Assembly (NCBI GenBank): GCA_030998225.1
Contig: JAPYXD010000755.1
Coordinates: 1,736,001-1,800,000, forward strand
DNA: 64,000 nucleotides
DNA from: Diplolepis rosae
Taxonomy: Eukaryota; Arthropoda; Insecta; Hymenoptera; Diplolepididae
Direction of reading: 5' to 3'
This document shows positions 1-12,008 of the stretch, one piece after another. The position numbers were made by a program, and so were the translations under genes. Within the stretch, counting starts at the first letter, position 1. The number at the start of each line of letters is the position of its first letter. The notes under the pieces are model-generated. The model saw only the letters and a program-made list of their open reading frames with translations. It had not been told where the DNA came from and ran no database searches.

Positions 1-182
1 TTAAATGCATTTTTTGAGACAATCAAAATCTCCATTCACATTTATATATTCAATTGTAATGTCTCTACATCTACCTATTTAATTCGCCATGCAGAAATGT
101 TACGTAATAAATTTTAAAAAATATTTTGCATGAAAAAAATGTAGAATGCAAAATACTTTTTACCAGAACAAACATAATTATA

Positions 183-1055
183 CATTACCGGTCAGAATTG
201 TGGGACCACCTTTTTTTCGATAATTGCTTAAATTATTCTAACTTGAATTATGTGAGTGAAAAAATTTGTTGTTCTTAATTAAGTTCAAAGCTATCAAAAT
301 TCTTCATAAAATGAGCCCAGCATGAATTCGTTTTATTAATTTTTGAAGAAGTTATTGCAGAAAAAGTCAAAATTTCTATGCTTTCTTAAATTTTAAATAA
401 CTTTCGAAATAATCAACATTTTGTAATGTTCTTGGACTAATTTTAAAGCTAAATTTTTACAAAATCAAACAAATATCTTGGAATTGATGTGTAATTTTTT
501 TCTTACACACTGCTCAAGGTTAAAGTTCAAATAAAAAAGTTTGAAACATTCCAATATTGCTTTTGCTGAAAAAATTTTTTTTATAAGATATATAAAACAT
601 ATAATCATAAATTTTGTAACGAATCCCCTTAAAATATGTATATACATATGATCTTTATCATGATTCACCTACAGATGAAATGTTTTCGAAATTTCCTTAC
701 TTTTTTGTTACAATTTCAACTCTTTGCATTATGTAAGAAAAAAATTATAGATTTATAATGATAATATACTGCGATTCTGTAGGATCTTAGCTTTAAAACG
801 AGCCTAAGAGCATTGGAAAATGTTGATTTTTTCGAAAGTTATTTAAAATTTTTAAAAACATTGAAATTTGGACTTTTTTTGCAATAACTTCTTCAGAATT
901 TAACGAAACGATTTCATTCCAGACTAATTTTAAAGATAAATTTGATGGCTTTCACATTATTAAGAGTAGAAAATTTTTTCACTGACAGAATTGAAATTAA
1001 GATAATTTAAGCAATAATCGAAAAACAGGTGGTTCCACAATTCTGACCGGTAATG
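183..1055. mobile_element. 873-bp TIR element (MITE) with TA target site
   Basis: The two ends are inverted copies beginning CATTACCGGTCAGAATTGTGG. The similarity continues inward for roughly 250-300 bp with mismatches, so the element can fold into a long hairpin. A TA dinucleotide lies directly outside each end (181-182 and 1056-1057), the target-site duplication typical of Tc1/mariner-type elements. No transposase-like reading frame is present; the short minus-strand ORFs inside fall in the inverted arms and show no domain. I read it as a non-autonomous Tc1/mariner-like element. The superfamily assignment rests only on the TA site and is inference. Confidence 0.8.
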
Positions 1056-1205
1056 TAGATCCCTTAAATTGTTATATATTTTTTCTTTTATATCACAAAT
1101 GATGGAAAAAAATACTTTAGCCGATCCTAAAGCTATTATTTTTTTAATTGATAATCTGAATTTCACAACTTTTTGGCATAAGGACATTTCAACATTTTTT
1201 GCCTC

Positions 1206-1605
1206 TTAGTCGACTAAAATGAATTTGATAAATACTTAATTCACCCAACATGAATGATAATAAGTGTTACATACAATAATGAAGAAGAAAATAATGAGGG
1301 GTTCAGTAAAACTCTGGTCAGGGAAACTGCATTAATATGCGTCAGTGGGCTAAGGTGAAAAGTATAAGTTATCACTGACGCTTGAGGTTCTTAAAACGAT
1401 AGTTCGGTAAAATGAGCATCGGGCGTGTTACTTCAACCGGAAGTAAAAACAATTCTTGCCTCAAGCCTGCCATTAGTCATCTGTTACATGCATACATAAA
1501 CATCATACAAATCCATTTTTGGACCTCACTCAAGTAAAAATAAATCAACTGTTTTAAATAAATTATTTACAAAATATTTTAAAAATTCAATATAATTAAT
1601 TGATT
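1206..1605 (+). mobile_element. Family A element, internal fragment
   Basis: This stretch matches 42660-43290, the internal part of the complete family A element at 42570-44146, including the segments GGTAAAATGAGCATCGGGCG and TGCGTCAGTGGG. The family terminus (TACACGGAGAAAAATAG) is missing on the left, so the copy is truncated near 1206. It is non-coding. Confidence 0.75.
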
Positions 1606-1640
1606 ACACTGGTTAACAGCCATTTTGCTACAGCGTAGAC

Positions 1641-2208
1641 AAAAATTTTTTGAAGGTAATCCGGGCACGCTCAATTCAGAAACGACCATCATTTTGCTCA
1701 ATCAGCCCTTGTTTCTGTGATATTGCAAAAAAAAACTTTTTTTTCCGATATGCAGACATTCAAATTCTTACATTTTGTAAAAATCAGATACTTCAATTAA
1801 AGACCATTTGTAACGTATGGGTCCCAATTGAAATAAAAAATCTTAAATTATACACATCTAATAAGTTGTTTCCTTCGAAAATCGGTTAGACGAACAAAAC
1901 TCAATATTTTAGTCAAAATTTGGCAATTATGAAAATTCAAAGCGCTGTTACACAACCAGTTTTTGTCCATTTCCAATCAAATTTACTGAATTTATACCTT
2001 TATCTGTCTTTTTCATTGATTTAAAATTTTAACGTAATCGAATAAAAATTGGCGAAATATAAAATATATATAATATATAATTTCAATTATATATATATAT
2101 AATTATAAAATATGAAAAAATTGTTTTTTCGCTATATCGTAAAAACAAGATCTGATTGAGCAAAATGATGGTCATTTTTGGATCCAGCGTCCAAAAATTA
2201 CTCTAAAA
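1641..2208. repeat. Foldback repeat of about 560 bp
   Basis: The left part (about 1670-1760) and right part (about 2095-2200) are imperfect inverted copies; both contain GACCATCATTTTGCTCAATCAG or its complement, in pieces. The loop is very A+T rich with a (TA)n tract near 2060-2100. It abuts the left end of the long-TIR hAT element, only a dozen bases away. No target-site duplication was identified. Confidence 0.6.
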
Positions 2209-2219
2209 AAGAATGGAAC

Positions 2220-5174
2220 CAGTGTCTCCAGAACGTGGGATTTTTCGGCCCCCATCACGTTCCCATCTGGGAGAAACACATGCAAACGTGGCGTGTCAGT
2301 GTGTCGGCTCTGCTACACGCTGCGGTCACCAGCTTCGTGTAAAGCCGAAGGTGCACGAAGACGGACTTCGTTACAATGCTTGAGTTTTCAAGTTATTTTT
2401 AGATTTCACGCTTTCGTTTATCGAGTCGAAATTAAGAATTGTATTTTTCTCGAGTACGTACAAAAGAGGCGCGAATCAGACGACGAATTTGAATTTACGA
2501 AGTATATAGTTCAAGAAATAACACTTTTCTTCAATTTCTTGAAGAAAGTCTGCATGAAATAAACATCAGTATGATCTTGGAAAATTTCATGAGGATTTCA
2601 ACACTTCAAAAATAAACTTTCAGTGAAATTTAGTGACAATAAATGTATAAAATTTGAATCAATATATAATTTTCCATTCAAATTTATATACTTCTTACTA
2701 ATTTTGTACATTTAACAATTTTTCAATTAGAACAATATTTTCTATCAAGATAAAATGAACATAAAATTCAAGTTCATAATTTATATTTTCAGTTATATGT
2801 TAGAAATATTTTCATCTCACATTTTTGTAGCCTAAGCACAAACTTTTCATTCCAAAACTTAAAATCTCTACGGAAATGGAAAATTGTCTAATAGCAATAG
2901 ATAAATTAAAAAGCTAAAATATGTGTTTATTGGTGTTTCCATATTAACATATAAATATCAATCAACTTTAAATTTTACATAAAAATGTTCGTTCGAAGTG
3001 TTCAAATCTTGTTACAATTTGACAAGATTTTATAGAGGAGTGCAATCTTTTGGATGAAATATTTTGTAGTTCTTAATTTGTCTGTCCGTCTGAAATCGTA
3101 GTAAGATTTGAACAGTAAACAACAAATTTTCCAATAGAATTCAGGATCAATAATAATTGATTCAGGAAATACTTCAACTCTGTAGAGCATTTTTGTATTT
3201 CGAATTCAAAATGTGTGCTTAAGCCACAAAAAAGTAAGCTGAAAATGTAGATATAAAACTAATTATGTCATGTTTATGTCTTCTTAATGGAAAATACTTT
3301 GCATATAATTCTCTAATTCGATATTTTTTTAATGTATGAACATTCAAGAAATTGATAAATATTCCATCTTTTTATAGGAACTAAAAATTTCCGGATAATG
3401 CTTTGATTGAGAAAGCTAAAAATTTGTCAAATATTCATATAAATTGCAATTTTACAATTGCATTATTTTTCAAATATTTTAACATCTCTTCAATCTTGAT
3501 AATTCTTACAGAAGTTTATTTCATGTGAGTGACTTTTTCTTTTTCTAATGAAAGATTTCCTAATTCTAAATTCGGCCCAATTCGTAACATTGTAAAAAGA
3601 TTTTAAAACTTCATAAAATTTTTTTTTCTGTTTTATTCAAAGTCAATAAATATTCAATGTTTGGAATCGAAATATTAAGTAAATGATTTTTAATTTCTGG
3701 GAATAAACTGCTTTAATAAGACAATCTTTCTTCTTTGTGAGAAATCTCAATTTTAAAATTAAAATTCTACGCATAGGATACAAAAACATAATATGAAAAT
3801 ACTTTTATTACAGAATTTTGAAATATACAAGTTGACCAATTTTTAATCGAGTAAATCGGCTACTTTAAGCAAAAAATTATGTTAAAAATATTTTATCAAA
3901 AAAAAATAAGACACATTAAATTACGGTTTAAAATCCACATTCATAGATTGATGGTAAAAGCAGTTTAAAGTTTTTTAATCTTACGTTTTAGTGACGTATG
4001 CACAGACTTTTAATCAGATAAATGAAATGCTTTATAGAAAGTCAAAATTTTCTTATTACTGCACTTAATCAAATTTATAAAGTAAAAATATTTTTTAATT
4101 GATGCTTTCACTCAATTCTTTAAACATTCATTAATTGAAAATTGTACTCAAAATTTAATCTTGCAGCGTTCCAATATTCCCACAATGTTACAAAATCTTA
4201 TTAATCATTATTTTAGTCGAATTATTTTCAAAATATTTAAAAAATAAATGTAAATATTTTGATTAAATACTCTGTCAAATTTTGCATTTGACTGATCTTG
4301 CAAAATTGTTGAAAGTTTTGAATACCGATAGAAGAAACTTTAAATGAAATTTTATGTCCATAAATGCTTAAAGTTCTATATAGAAATATCAACTACAACA
4401 TTCTCAAATTTTATAAATAAACTACTAAATTCAAAAAGTTTCGGATTTTTTTAAAAACTGTACAAATTTCAAATATGAATCAGTCAAAATCTACTGATTA
4501 TCAGTGAAATTTGACTGATTTAAATAACTAAAAACAGGTTACTGTGAATCAGTCAAATTTCACTGATTACTTCAGTGAAAAGTAACTGATTTAACAGTGA
4601 AAAATATTGTTTCCACTGATGATTCAGTGAAAAGGCAAATCACTAATTCAATCAGTGAAAATTTGACTGATTCAGATTTAGAGTGTATACAAATTTCAAA
4701 TATAAAGTGTACTCTGTACATTAATCAAACAAATTTAGAAGATGAATATTTTAATAAATATTCCTAAATATTATTGGAATATGATACATATCGATTTAGA
4801 AAAACTTCTTCAAAGTACTCAGACATTTTTCTTATTTTACGACATTTTTGCACCATGTTTGACCTTTGGGTAGGATTCAAGAAAACCATTGTAGACATAC
4901 TTTCATTACTTAGTAAAATACTATGAAGACTTGCTTTTTAAATTAAAGCGAAAACTTTTAAAACCTTTAACAATCGGTTGCATAGATTCTGCTCTAATCT
5001 TGGACGCAATTAGAGAAATAGGTTTTTTTGCTTTTTTTAGATCTAGTTTTTGTCTTAAACATAAAAGAAAGAAAACACATTTGAAATATTAAAATAAAAA
5101 AGCTGGTTCATTCTTAGAGAATCCCAAATATTCTGAAATAAAACTCCTTTCCACACCACCACGGAGGTAGAGTT
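2220..5174 (+). repeat. Left terminal inverted repeat of the hAT element (2,955 bp)
   Basis: The inverted match to 11634-8685 is nearly complete, with small length differences in homopolymers and a short divergent patch near 4165 (opposite ~9680). It ends at ACGGAGGTAGAGTT (5161-5174). The A+T-rich arm contains a 211-bp MITE (4477-4687), also present at the mirror position of the other arm. Short ORFs in the arm (2293-2562 plus strand, 3002-3190 minus strand) recur identically in the other arm but show no protein features and are not annotated as genes. Confidence 0.92.
4477..4687. mobile_element. MITE with repeated ATCAGTGAAA word (left arm copy)
   Basis: About ten copies, in both orientations, of the word AATCAGTSAAATTTSACTGATT or halves of it fill 211 bp, and one end reads ACACTCTAAATC. 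The element is bounded by a 16-bp direct repeat TACAAATTTCAAATAT at 4461-4476 and 4688-4703, which may be a long target-site duplication or a pre-existing repeat. It is non-coding. Confidence 0.7.
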
Positions 5175-5976
5175 TACTAGTAATAGTTCAATAAATTTTA
5201 TGTACTCTAAATAAATTTTTTCGTAATTGCAGAAAACTTATTCCAAATACAAAAATTGTATCTTTAAATGTACAGGATAATTAATTATAAAAATCGTTCG
5301 AATTTGAATTTCAAGGACTTGTACACACTTTCAAGGCACATCGTTTTTCCTTTTGCAAAAATTTTTAAAACTTCTAATTTTTCAAGTAATTGGGAGAAGT
5401 ACATTTAAAAAAAAATTGTTTTCTCTAGTTCCACGCGCGCTAGCTTAACAAATTTTCAGAATTTTACGATTTTATTAATATTGTATTAAGTGTCTACATT
5501 TTCTGAAACTATCTACAGGAGAAAAATTTTAATACTTTAATAAAGAAAGTTTTCTGAAAAGTTGTAGCTCAATCAGATTAATAGCCAAAAAGTTACCAAT
5601 GTTTTAAATCGCAAACGAACGGTATAGAGGTCAAATTGGAGACGAAAACAAATAATAATAGCAACCTTCTTTTGTTTTCTTCTAAGATATACTTGATTCT
5701 CGCTTTATGCGTTATTTGAGAAGGCAAGAGTATGGATTCTTCATATTTTTATCGTAATTCCTTATTGAAAACGGCAAAAGTAAGAATATTATATTATTAT
5801 TTGGTGATACGTGAGTGCTCTTACGTACGTTATTGTTTGATGCTTGTGGGTAAGTTTATTTTGTGAAACTTAATTTGTGTGCAGATTACAAATTATTCAC
5901 ATTCGCTCAATTTTATCGACTTTTCATCTTATTAATTCTTTTCAAATAATTCTGTTTTCCTTCGTCGTATAATTTA
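5175..5976 (+). other. 5' non-coding region of the hAT core
   Basis: This lies between the end of the left TIR and the first in-frame ATG of the transposase. It is A+T rich with no recognisable coding sequence. It presumably includes the transposase promoter and leader, but I cannot point to a convincing TATA box or intron. Confidence 0.5.
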
Positions 5977-8205
5977 TTGTTCACAATGAGTAATCCGGTT
6001 GACCCAAATTCGAGTGTTTTGAAGGACAGCCAGGTTCAAACGAAGGTTGACCACCGTTTGAACTCTGGTTCAAACGAATGTCAACCCGCTAGAAAACTCA
6101 TGAAAAATGCAAAAAACTTTCAGTTGGGATGGTTTGAGGAATTTCCGTCGTGGAGAGAGTGGGTGGTTACATTAGCAGATGAAACAAGATTTCATTGCAA
6201 AATTTGCAATAAAACGTTGCTATGTGGCAAATCGGAAATTGAAAAGCATGAAGCATCTTTATCACACAGAAAGAAGCAAGAGTTTTCAAATAAATTAGAA
6301 TGTTATGGAGTAGTAAGTGAAAATTCTTCTAATGTAACTGCCAATTCTTACAGTGTTGAACCTTGTGTAGCAAGTTCTTCTGATTCAGAATTCACAAATT
6401 CCACGATTCCGGAAAGTGTTACTTTCAAACAGAAAGTACAAGAAGCAGAGATTAGGATTAGTACATTTTTCGTAGAGCATAATTTACCATTCGCGATTTC
6501 ATCAGAATTGATAGGACTTTTCCAAGATATGGAACCTTCGGTTTTAAAAGACGTTAGATTGAGCCACACTAAAATGGTCCTAGTTGTAAATAACGTCGTA
6601 TGTGCTGCTGAAACTGATCGCATGGCAAATATTTTGCGTAAGCAATCATTTTCAGTGTACGAAGACGAAACGACCGACAGGACTCTAGAAAAGTGGCTGT
6701 CATTAATGGTTCGATATGTGGAGCCAACGACATTTTCTGTCAGGGTGGAATTGCTCCAGCTTATTAATGTAAATGCTTCGGATTGTTCTGCCTCTAAAAT
6801 TTTTGATGCGTTCGAAAAAGCATTGTCCGGGCAGAAAATCCCTTTATCTAATATCTGTGCTTTAGCTTGTGATAATGCACAGGTGATGGTCGGCAATAGG
6901 TCCTCATTTAAAACAAAATTAAAGGAAAAAAGTCCCCGTTTAATTGTTTTCCCGTGTGTCTCGCATTCGTCAGCAATTGTAGCAAAATATGCTTGTGCCA
7001 CAATCCCAGATGTAGAGGATTTAATCAAAGATTTGCCAGCTTTTCTTAATGCTAGCTCCAAGCGAACGGCTATTTTTCGATCGATTGTTTTGGAATTAGG
7101 AAATGACTATCAAAAAATTCCTAGAAATTCTGAAACTCGCTGGCTTGTCCGCTATCGATGCATAGATATTATAATAAAGAATTGGGAAGTTATTCTTCAG
7201 TAACTTATGGTCCTCGTATCTGACAAGGTAGAGAAGGCCAAAGACTTGTTAGGAAAAATGCAGAATCCTTTGACACTCGCATATTTCCTATTCTTGAAAT
7301 TTACTTTCAATAGGTTCAACGTATACAATGCGAAATTTCAAAGTCGCGAAACAATGGTTCAGGAACTCCAGCCAAACTCGGCTAAATTCTTCGTATGGAT
7401 TCTTAGCAGTTATTTGAAAGAGAGTCTTCTTCAACCGAATTTATTCTTTCAAATCATTAGAAATGTTAACTTTGCAGATCCTAGTAATCAAAAGCCGCTT
7501 CAAGACATTGACGTTTGTAAGGAAACGCGAGAATATTTCCAGCAGCAACTTAAAAACAAGAAATTGCAAATAGTAGAAGTTGATCTATTTCTTCGTAATT
7601 GCTTGAAATTTTATGTCACAGCAAGCGAAGAAATTCGCAATCGACTTCCTTTTGATGACATCTTTTAGTCTTGCGTTACTGTTTTCCGGCCTCAAGTAGC
7701 TTTCTATGCTGATCGAAGCGAAACTTTTCCTAGGGTCTGGAAAGTTTGTCAAGATTTAGGGTCGTTTGATAGAATAGGTGTACAAAAAGAGTGGGATTCT
7801 TTACTCAAAATCAGACAGGAACTCAAAGAAAAGTGGTCGAATTTATCTTTTGACGAAATGTGGTCTAGTATCGGTGTATCTTCGACGAGTACAGGAGAAA
7901 AACTTTTTCCAAATTTGACCTCAGTATTGAATCATGTTCGGAGTCTTCCTCATTCAAATGCTGAGGCGGAGCGAGGTTTCTCCATGCTCACGGACGCGAA
8001 AACTCCCAAAAGAAATCGCTTAGGAAACAGGACGGTCAACTCAATTTGTGTTACTCGATCAGCCCTAAAGGCGAGAGCTGAAACAGCCAGAACAACGAGC
8101 ATCACTTCGAAGCATTTGCAATTAATGACCGAAAATCTATATGAGATGGCAGAAAGTGATAGGGAAAGTGGTTTGTCGCTCTTCGCTCACGAAGGAGAGG
8201 ATTAA
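5977..8205 (+). pseudogene. hAT-family transposase, two in-frame stops
   Basis: A single reading frame of 743 codons runs from ATG 5977 to TAA 8203-8205, interrupted only by TAA at 7201-7203 and TAG at 7666-7668; there is no frameshift. Near the N-terminus is a BED-like zinc finger (C74, C77, H91, H97). The RNase-H-like domain shows candidate catalytic acidic residues D230 (in EDETTD), D299 (in CDNAQ) and an E in AEAERGFS (663 or 665). The hAT-type CxxH motif is at 327-330 (CVSH) and the TRW motif at 387-389. The C-terminus LPHSNAEAERGFS plus the following Arg/Asn-rich stretch matches the hAT dimerisation region. The protein would excise and insert the surrounding element by binding its TIRs. 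The stops make it non-functional unless bypassed; the recency of decay is inference. Confidence 0.9.
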
Positions 8206-8684
8206 TTCTAATGGCCAAGGCATGGCGTTAATCAATTTCAAACCCCTTTCTTACTCACAAAATAATGACATTTTATTTCTTATATCAGAGATACGTTCTT
8301 TATTCCTTTCTTCGCGTGCCTCGGGTATGGAAATTGTTTAGTTTTAATTATTATTTTGTGAGTAAGGAAACATACTGAAATTGAGTAATATCACGCTTTG
8401 GGCATAAGTGAGAGGCAAGGGGACTCACAATAATCAAGCACCCCAAATCATCCCGAATTAATCAAACTTCTTCATTATTTGATTTAAAACAAAACATTTT
8501 TGTTCGACGTATACTGGCATTTGATAGAGGCAAGCCTGAAGTACGGGCTACATTTGTAGCGTTTTTTTACCACTTTGCTTCATTTTTTTCCTTTTTTCTT
8601 TTTGCTTGAAAGCAAAAACCCTTTTCGTTTCGTAGGACGTGGACTAGGCCTACAGGGGATACCACGTAGAAAAAACGAGCCTTC
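8206..8684 (+). other. 3' non-coding region of the hAT core with a hairpin
   Basis: After the transposase stop, TTACTCACAAAATAAT near 8248 is repeated inverted near 8352, giving a hairpin of about 125 bp that could be a tiny foldback insertion. The rest, up to the right TIR, is T-rich and unremarkable. Confidence 0.5.
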
Positions 8685-11634
8685 AACTCTACCTCCGTGG
8701 TGGTGTGGAAAGGAATTTTATTTCAGAATATTTGGGATTCTCTAAGAATGAACCAGCTTTTTTATTTTAATATTTCAAATGTGTTTTCTTTCTTTTATGT
8801 TTAAGGTAAAAACTAGATCTAAAAAAAGCAAAAAAACCTATTTCTCTAATTGCGTCCAAGATTAGAGCAGAATCTATGCAACCGATTGTTAAAGGTTTTA
8901 AAAGTTTTCGCTTTAATTTAAAAAGCAAGTCTTCATAGTATTTTACTAAGTAATGAAAGTATGTCTACAATGGTTTTCTTGAATCCTACCCAAAGGTCAA
9001 ACATGGTGCAAAAATGTCGTAAAATAAGAAAAATGTCTGAGTACTTTGAAGAAGTTTTTCTAAATCGATATGTATCATATTCCAATAATATTTAGGAATA
9101 TTTATTAAAATATTCATCTTCTAAATTTGTTTGATTAATGTACAGAGTACACTTTATATTTGAAATTTGTATACACTCTAAATCTGAATCAGTCAAATTT
9201 TCACTGATTTAATTAGTGATTTGCCTTTTCACTGAATCATCAGTGGAAACAATATTTTTCACTGTTAAATCAGTTACTTTTCACTGAAGTAATCAGTGAA
9301 ATTTGACTGATTCACAGTAACCTGTTTTTAGTTATTTAAATCAGTCAAATTTCACTGATAATCAGTAGATTTTGACTGATTCATATTTGAAATTTGTACA
9401 GTTTTTAAAAAAATCCGAAACTTTTTGAATTTAGTAGTTTATTTATAAAATTTGAGAATGTTGTAGTTGATATTTCTATATAGAACTTTAAGCATTTATG
9501 GACATAAAATTTCATTTAAAGTTTCTTCTATCGGTATTCAAAACTTTCAACAATTTTGCAAGATCAGTCAAATGCAAAATTTGACAGAGTATTTAATCAA
9601 AATATTTACATTTATTTTTTAAATATTTTGAAAATAATTCGACTAAAATAATGATTAATAAGATTTTGTAACATTGTGGGAATATTTTAAATCTGAAAGA
9701 TTAATTTTTGAGTACAATTTTCAATTAATGAATGTTTAAAGAATTGAGTGAAAGCATCAATTAAAAAATATTTTTACTTTATAAATTTGATTAAGTGCAG
9801 TAATAAGAAAATTTTGACTTTCTATAAAGCATTTCATTTATCTGATTAAAAGTCTGTGCATACGTCACTAAAACGTAAGATTAAAAAACTTTAAACTGCT
9901 TTTACCATCAATCTATGAATGTGGATTTTAAACCGTAATTTAATGTGTCTTATTTTTTTTGATAAAATATTTTTAACATAATTTTTTGCTTAAAGTAGCC
10001 GATTTACTCGATTAAAAATTGGTCAACTTGTATATTTCAAAATTCTGTAATAAAAGTATTTTCATATTATGTTTTTGTATCCTATGCGTAGAATTTTAAT
10101 TTTAAAATTGAGATTTCTCACAAAGAAGAAAGATTGTCTTATTAAAGCAGTTTATTCCCAGAAATTAAAAATCATTTACTTAATATTTCGATTCCAAACA
10201 TTGAATATTTATTGACTTTGAATAAAACAAAACAAATTTTATGAAGTTTTAAAATCTTTTTACAATGTTACGAATTGGGCCGAATTTAGAATTAGGAAAT
10301 CTTTCATTAGAAAAAGAAAAAGTCACTCACATGAAATAAACTTCTGTAAGAATTATCAAGATTGAAGAGATGTTAAAATATTTGAAAAATAATGCAATTG
10401 TAAAATTGCAATTTATATGAATATTTGACAAATTTTTAGCTTTCTCAATCAAAGTATTATCCGGAAATTTTTAGTTCCTATAAAAAGATGGAATATTTAT
10501 CAATTTCTTGAATGTTCATACATTAAAAAAATATCGAATTAGAGAATTATATGCAAAGTATTTTCCATTAAGAAGACATAAACATGACATAATTAGTTTT
10601 ATATCTACATTTTCAGCTTACTTTTTTGTGGCTTAAGCACACATTTTGAATTCGAAATACAAAAATGCTCTACAGAGTTGAAGTATTTCCTGAATCAATT
10701 ATTATTGATCCTGAATTCTATTGGAAAATTTGTTGTTTACTGTTCAAATCTTACTACGATTTCAGACGGACAGACAAATTAAGAACTACAAAATATTTCA
10801 TCCAAAAGATTGCACTCCTCTATAAAATCTTGTCAAATTGTAACAAGATTTGAACACTTCGAACGAACATTTTTATGTAAAATTTAAAGTTGATTGATAT
10901 TTATATGTTAATATGGAAACACCAATAAACACATATTTTAGCTTTTTAATTTATCTATTGCTATTAGACAATTTTCCATTTCCGTAGAGATTTTAAGTTT
11001 TGGAATGAAAAGTTTGTGCTTAGGCTACAAAAATGTGAGATGAAAATATTTCTAACATATAACTGAAAATATAAATTATGAACTTGAATTTTATGTTCAT
11101 TTTATCTTGATAGAAAATATTGTTCTAATTGAAAAATTGTTAAATGTACAAAATTAGTAAGAAGTATATAAATTTGAATGGAAAATTATATATTGATTCA
11201 AATTTTATACATTTATTGTCACTAAATTTCACTGAAAGTTTATTTTTGAAGTGTTGAAATCCTCATGAAATTTTCCAAGATCATACTGATGTTTATTTCA
11301 TGCAGACTTTCTTCAAGAAATTGAAGAAAAGTGTTATTTCTTGAACTATATACTTCGTAAATTCAAATTCGTCGTCTGATTCGCGCCTCTTTTGTACGTA
11401 CTCGAGAAAAATACAATTCTTAATTTCGACTCGATAAACGAAAGCGTGAAATCTAAAAATAACTTGAAAACTCAAGCATTGTAACGAAGTCCGTCTTCGT
11501 GCACCTTCGGCTTTACACGAAGCTGGTGACCGCAGCGTGTAGCAGAGCCTACACACTGACACGCCACGTTTGCATGGTTTCTCACAGATGGGAACGTGGT
11601 GGGGGCCGAAAAATCCTACGTTCTGGAGACACTG
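8685..11634 (-). repeat. Right terminal inverted repeat of the hAT element (2,950 bp)
   Basis: This is the inverted partner of 2220-5174 and ends with the hAT-type terminus at 11634. It carries the same internal MITE (9172-9382) with the same 16-bp flanking repeats (9156-9171 and 9383-9398). Confidence 0.92.
9172..9382. mobile_element. MITE with repeated ATCAGTGAAA word (right arm copy)
   Basis: This mirror copy of 4477-4687 has the same length (211 bp) and the same 16-bp flanking direct repeats. Presence at the mirror position in both arms means the insertion predates palindrome formation or was spread by gene conversion between arms. Confidence 0.7.
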
Positions 11635-11792
11635 ACTGGAACAATGTAGAGATTTTACACTCGGAAAGTAATAAGGGAAAAAGAGAATTTATGGAGATGT
11701 ATATAAAAAGAGAGGGAATACATTCTATAAATTTGAGAACGGATTTGGTTAAGTACAATGGATGTTATGACAGCGTGATAGGTTATCTTTAA
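11635..11792 (+). pseudogene. Penelope-like element GIY-YIG endonuclease, C-terminal tail
   Basis: The frame ending at TAA 11790-11792 encodes DWNNVEILHSES, then KREFMEM and NLRTDL. This resembles the conserved tail of PLE endonuclease domains (WnnV.Il..E, kReF.Em, slN..tD). The catalytic GIY-YIG part is absent because the hAT element occupies the upstream side. The PLE end with a hammerhead-like motif follows downstream in the same orientation, supporting the assignment. Confidence 0.65.
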
Positions 11793-12008
11793 TGACGGTA
11801 TTACTAGTAAATATCCTTCAGGTTTCTAGATTCTGCGAAACGATTTAGAGTTTATTGAATGACCCTTGGGGTCTTTCAGGTGCTTGGGAGGGAGGGATGC
11901 TCGGGGTCTTGTTTCAGTTTCCTGTTCGCGTTCCGTGGAGGAGGGTCTGCGTCTCCATGGAGGGTGATAGGAGACAATTTTATTTAAATAATTAAATTTT
12001 TTTGTAGT
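11793..12008 (+). mobile_element. PLE 3' untranslated / pseudo-LTR sequence
   Basis: Non-coding, comparatively G-rich sequence links the endonuclease tail to the hammerhead-like motif at 12009. It is assigned to the PLE by position only. Confidence 0.45.

Larger units (their letters stand above)
2220..11634 (+). mobile_element. 9.4-kb hAT-type transposon with ~2.95-kb TIRs
   Basis: Both ends read CAGTGTCTCCAGAACGT inward, and the inverted arms run for about 2,950 bp each (2220-5174 and 8685-11634). The outer flanks are AATGGAAC (2212-2219) and ACTGGAAC (11635-11642), a 7/8-matching 8-bp duplication as expected for hAT insertion. The 3.5-kb core holds a hAT transposase frame at 5977-8205. Terminal CAGTG, 8-bp target site and the transposase agree on the superfamily. 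Usual hAT TIRs are 10-30 bp, so kilobase arms are exceptional. The right flank continues into a PLE endonuclease tail; the left flank does not look like the other half of that PLE, so either a later rearrangement occurred on the left or the flank match is partly fortuitous. Confidence 0.9.

Noticed and set aside
2293..2562. 89-codon ORF, also present inverted at 11293-11562
   Set aside because: It lies in the terminal repeat; identical copies are explained by the inverted arms and the protein has no recognisable domain.
6348..7061. 237-codon minus-strand ORF
   Set aside because: Antisense shadow of the hAT transposase frame.
10665..10853. 62-codon ORF, mirrored at 3002-3190
   Set aside because: Same reason: a by-product of the inverted arms.
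2220..11634. Palindrome as a pure assembly artefact
   Set aside because: The arms differ slightly, a unique core with transposase separates them, and related long-arm elements with target duplications occur elsewhere in the window.
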